In this document: piece by piece, positions 61,886 to 64,000 of the stretch
Numbering within the stretch: position 1 is the first letter of the stretch
Layout: every line of letters starts with the position of its first letter
Assembly: GCA_944322675.1 (NCBI GenBank)
Contig: CALUPO010000010.1
Coordinates: 1 to 64,000 of the forward strand
Reading direction: 5' to 3'
From: Candidatus Gastranaerophilales bacterium
Lineage (GTDB): Bacteria > Cyanobacteriota > Vampirovibrionia > Gastranaerophilales > Gastranaerophilaceae
DNA: 64,000 nucleotides
Made by a program: the position numbers and the translations under genes
Notes under the pieces: model-generated
The model's database searches: none
Told to the model about the DNA's origin: nothing
What the model saw: the letters and a program-made list of their open reading frames with translations, nothing else

Positions 61886-62182
61886 TTGAAAACATATGAA
61901 TTACTGGCAATTATAAAGCCAAATATGGACTCGGAAGAGGTTGACAACATAATTGATAAGCTTGGTGAATTAATAAAATCATATAATGGTGAAGTAAAGA
62001 GTATAAGCAAAATGGGTCGTAAAAAACTTGCTTATGAGGTACAAAAGTTTAGAGATGCTTATTTTACAGCAATACAATTATCCATTCCTGAATCAAAAGT
62101 ATCAGAGTTTAAGCGTCAATTACGTTTAAATGATGCAATAATAAGAACAATGTTTATGGAAATTTCAAAAGTCGGGGTTTAA
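61886..62182 (+). CDS. rpsF: 30S ribosomal protein S6
   Basis: A 98-residue S6: KTYELLAIIKPNMDSEEV at the start, the YEVQKFRDAYF segment and the RLNDAIIRTMF end are typical. The start is TTG, fixed by AAAGGAGAT 8 bases ahead. It is the first gene of the classic rpsF-ssb-rpsR operon; ssb follows after 3 bases. Confidence 0.96.
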   Translation: MKTYELLAIIKPNMDSEEVDNIIDKLGELIKSYNGEVKSISKMGRKKLAYEVQKFRDAYFTAIQLSIPESKVSEFKRQLRLNDAIIRTMFMEISKVGV

Positions 62183-62185
62183 AAA

Positions 62186-62620
62186 ATGAGTTTAGCAAAA
62201 GCTACAATTTCAGGCACAATAATAAAAGCTCCGGAAAAAAGATTTACATCAAACAATATTGCAATAGCATCCTTTCCGCTTGACTTTGCTGAAGTACAAG
62301 ATGAGCAAAATATTATTTATGTCAGGGCAATTGGTAATCTTGCCCAAAAGGTATTTGACCAGTTAAAGAAAAATGATAAAGTTGTTGTTGAAGGTCGACT
62401 TTTAATGATTAGTATTAAGTCAGAAGATGGACAAACTGAACGTAAAGTTGCTGAAATAGATATAAGTTCGTTTGAAAAAATCCAAAGTTCAAACACTTTA
62501 ACTGCGACAGATTCTTCAAATATTCATCAAAATGATTCCTCAAGTAATGATGAAGTAATTAAATTTAGTGAAGAAGAATTTAATGACGAACTATTGGGTG
62601 AGGATGAAATACCATTTTAA
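62186..62620 (+). CDS. ssb: Single-stranded DNA-binding protein
   Basis: This 144-residue protein has an OB fold (about 4-100), a polar Ser/Asn-rich linker and the canonical acidic tip ELLGEDEIPF, the docking site for repair and replication partners. Residues such as YVRAIGNLAQKVFDQLKKNDKVVVEGRL match the family core. It lies between rpsF and rpsR. Confidence 0.95.
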   Translation: MSLAKATISGTIIKAPEKRFTSNNIAIASFPLDFAEVQDEQNIIYVRAIGNLAQKVFDQLKKNDKVVVEGRLLMISIKSEDGQTERKVAEIDISSFEKIQSSNTLTATDSSNIHQNDSSSNDEVIKFSEEEFNDELLGEDEIPF

Positions 62621-62669
62621 TTAGTTTTATAAAATCGTAAGAGTAATAAGTTAAATAAAGGAAAAATAA

Positions 62670-62903
62670 ATGGCAAGAGAACAACAAGAAAAGAAAAAAA
62701 GAAAAAATTGTACATTTTGTGCAGATAAAGTAACAAGTGTTGATTATAAAGACGGACAAAAGTTAAAAAGATATTTAACTGAAGCTGGTAAAATATTACC
62801 AAGACGTATTACAGGTACTTGTGCTGAACACCAAAGAATGATAGCACGTGCCATTAAACGTGCCCGTGAAGCATCAATTATTGGTTATGTTCTTGATAAT
62901 TAA
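62670..62903 (+). CDS. rpsR: 30S ribosomal protein S18
   Basis: A 77-residue basic protein: [14 protein letters not shown] at the start, then [32 protein letters not shown], the S18 signature, and [11 protein letters not shown]. The extra CxxC-like cysteines (NCTFCADK and GTCAEHQ) show the zinc-binding form of S18. Last gene of the operon, followed by a terminator. Confidence 0.97.
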   Translation: MAREQQEKKKRKNCTFCADKVTSVDYKDGQKLKRYLTEAGKILPRRITGTCAEHQRMIARAIKRAREASIIGYVLDN

Positions 62904-62918
62904 TATTAAATTTCTTAC

Positions 62919-62955
62919 AAAAAAACTTAATTATTCTTTGTAATTAAGTTTTTTT
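62919..62955 (+). terminator. Rho-independent terminator after rpsR
   Basis: 15-bp arms (AAAAAAACTTAATTA and complement, 62919-62933 and 62941-62955) with a 7-base loop and a T-run in the second arm. It ends the rpsF-ssb-rpsR transcript. Confidence 0.9.
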
Positions 62956-62989
62956 GTATTTATTTAACTATAATGGGAGTTAAAACTCA

Positions 62990-63421
62990 ATGTCATATTA
63001 TTCATCTCAATATAATATACCAACAATACCAGAACGTATAATAGCCGTTTTGTCCTATATAACAAGTGGTATAGTAGGAATTATATGGCTTTTGATAGGT
63101 GCTCTTGTTAAGTCAAATTTAAAACCGTTTTTAAAATATCATATAATGCAATCTATTTTTTTAATGCTTCTATATTATTTAATTGCACATTTATTAATAT
63201 TTATTTTAAATATACTAGCCTATGTTCCATTTTTTAATGCAATTATAAGTACTTTAAATTTCTTCTTAAATATATCACTTGTACACATTGGTCCATTTCA
63301 TATGTCAATTATTAATATTTTTATATTTTTATTTATAATATACTTATCAATTGGTACATTGAAAGGTAAATATGTTTATGTACCCTGGGTATCAAATGTC
63401 ATTAAGGGTAATATTTTTTAA
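62990..63421 (+). CDS. Tic20/DUF4870-like small membrane protein
   Basis: A 143-residue protein with four hydrophobic helices. The opening PERIIAVLSYITSGIVGIIW, a basic turn and FLKYHIMQSIFLMLLYYLI recall the F-x3-H-x2-Q pattern of cyanobacterial Tic20-like and DUF4870 proteins. GGGAG stands 12 bases before the start. Family link is tentative and function unknown. Confidence 0.55.
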   Translation: MSYYSSQYNIPTIPERIIAVLSYITSGIVGIIWLLIGALVKSNLKPFLKYHIMQSIFLMLLYYLIAHLLIFILNILAYVPFFNAIISTLNFFLNISLVHIGPFHMSIINIFIFLFIIYLSIGTLKGKYVYVPWVSNVIKGNIF

Positions 63422-63452
63422 GTTATTTTTATTATTCTATATTATATAAAAA

Positions 63453-63962
63453 ATGTATATTGAAACTAAAAGATTAATTTTAAAAAAGATGGATATAAAT
63501 GATTATGATTTTTTATGTTCTATTTTAAAAAATCCAAATGTAATGTATGCATATGAACATGCCTTTTCAGATGATGAAGTTAAATCATGGCTTCAAAAGC
63601 AGCTTAATAGTTATTTTGAACATAATATTGGTCTTCTAAAAGTTATTTTAAAAGAAACAAATGAAGAAATTGGACAATGTGGAATAACAATTCAAAATAT
63701 TAATGATACTAAGGTTTATGAAATAGGATATTTATTTAAAGAACAATTCTGGCATAATGGTTATGCAACTGAATCGGCAGCTGCATGTAAAGATTATGCT
63801 TTCAATAATTTAAATATCAACGAAATATTTTCTATTATTCGTGATACAAATAAAAAATCCCAAAATGTTGCAAAAAGAATAGGTATGACATTTAAAGGAG
63901 AATTTATCAAACATTATTACAATATTGACATGTTACATTTTATATATTCAATTTGCAAATAA
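63453..63962 (+). CDS. GNAT-family N-acetyltransferase (RimJ/RimL-like)
   Basis: A 169-residue Acetyltransf_3-type protein: IETKRLILKKMDINDYDFL at the start, GQCGITIQN, and the acetyl-CoA motif region YEIGYLFKEQFWHNGYATESAAA with a GYATE turn, then NVAKRIGMTFKGEF. Such enzymes acetylate protein N-termini or small amines. Start ATG has no clear ribosome site. Substrate unknown. Confidence 0.8.
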   Translation: MYIETKRLILKKMDINDYDFLCSILKNPNVMYAYEHAFSDDEVKSWLQKQLNSYFEHNIGLLKVILKETNEEIGQCGITIQNINDTKVYEIGYLFKEQFWHNGYATESAAACKDYAFNNLNINEIFSIIRDTNKKSQNVAKRIGMTFKGEFIKHYYNIDMLHFIYSICK

Positions 63963-64000
63963 AACTTATTTATATTATAAAATATAATAATAAATATAAT

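Overview
The window is very AT-rich chromosomal DNA from a Gram-negative-type bacterium. LptA- and LptC-like proteins, GmhA, a family 9 glycosyltransferase and a nonulosonic acid synthase point to an LPS-bearing outer membrane. A PyrK/PyrD class 1B pair, glyS separate from glyQ, a FliO-like protein and a Tic20/DUF4870-like protein also occur. Many unrelated hypothetical proteins begin with an Asn-rich stretch ending in a short [VIT]-x-F-[GK] motif. I judge a gut relative of the non-photosynthetic cyanobacterial sister group (Melainabacteria/Vampirovibrionia, Gastranaerophilales-like) most likely. That is inference; no rRNA or tRNA gene is present to confirm it.

Layout. 1-983: decayed IS1-type transposase fragment and GC-rich mosaic repeats. 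984-6365: gmhA and a pterin-dependent methyltransferase gene, a DUF3147-like membrane protein, a putative ADP-ribosyltransferase effector, a zinc-ribbon flagellar-type protein, a formyltransferase and a small ORF. 6366-9440: second decayed IS copy, repeats, an orphan AbrB/MazE-type antitoxin and broken genes. 9483-20582: housekeeping (rsmD, glutamate synthase-type oxidoreductase, proC, rpmH-rnpA, dapB-asd, radical SAM DUF512, an orphan OppF-type ATPase) plus a six-repeat Clp-N protein lacking the ATPase. 20731-23035: degenerate histidine kinase and a repeat element bounded by 32-bp inverted termini. 23087-30893: FliO-like gene, NeuB/KdsC-type pair, TPR protein, lysC, uvrA. 31025-36374: a duplicated cluster of three families of small putative membrane proteins. 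36414-46095: the complete UMP pathway operon pyrK-D-E-B-C-F-carA-(50-aa ORF)-carB with a leader attenuator. 46177-63962: glycosyltransferase, ruvB, permease, ribD, mutS, split chromate transporter, large repeat protein, yraN, lptA/lptC, glyS, rpsF-ssb-rpsR, Tic20-like and GNAT genes.

How the parts work together. The pyr operon encodes all six steps from bicarbonate and glutamine to UMP. asd, dapB and lysC feed lysine and diaminopimelate synthesis. gmhA, the GT9, the Lpt-like pair and the NeuB/KdsC pair supply and move surface glycans. The accessory part (31-36 kb, the ADP-ribosyltransferase, and the genes at 11.6 and 55.7 kb) shares the N-terminal F[GK] motif. That motif, together with the tandem A-B-C module duplication that copied the 3' end of uvrA, is the best candidate here for an undescribed system, possibly a sorting or export tag with its client proteins.
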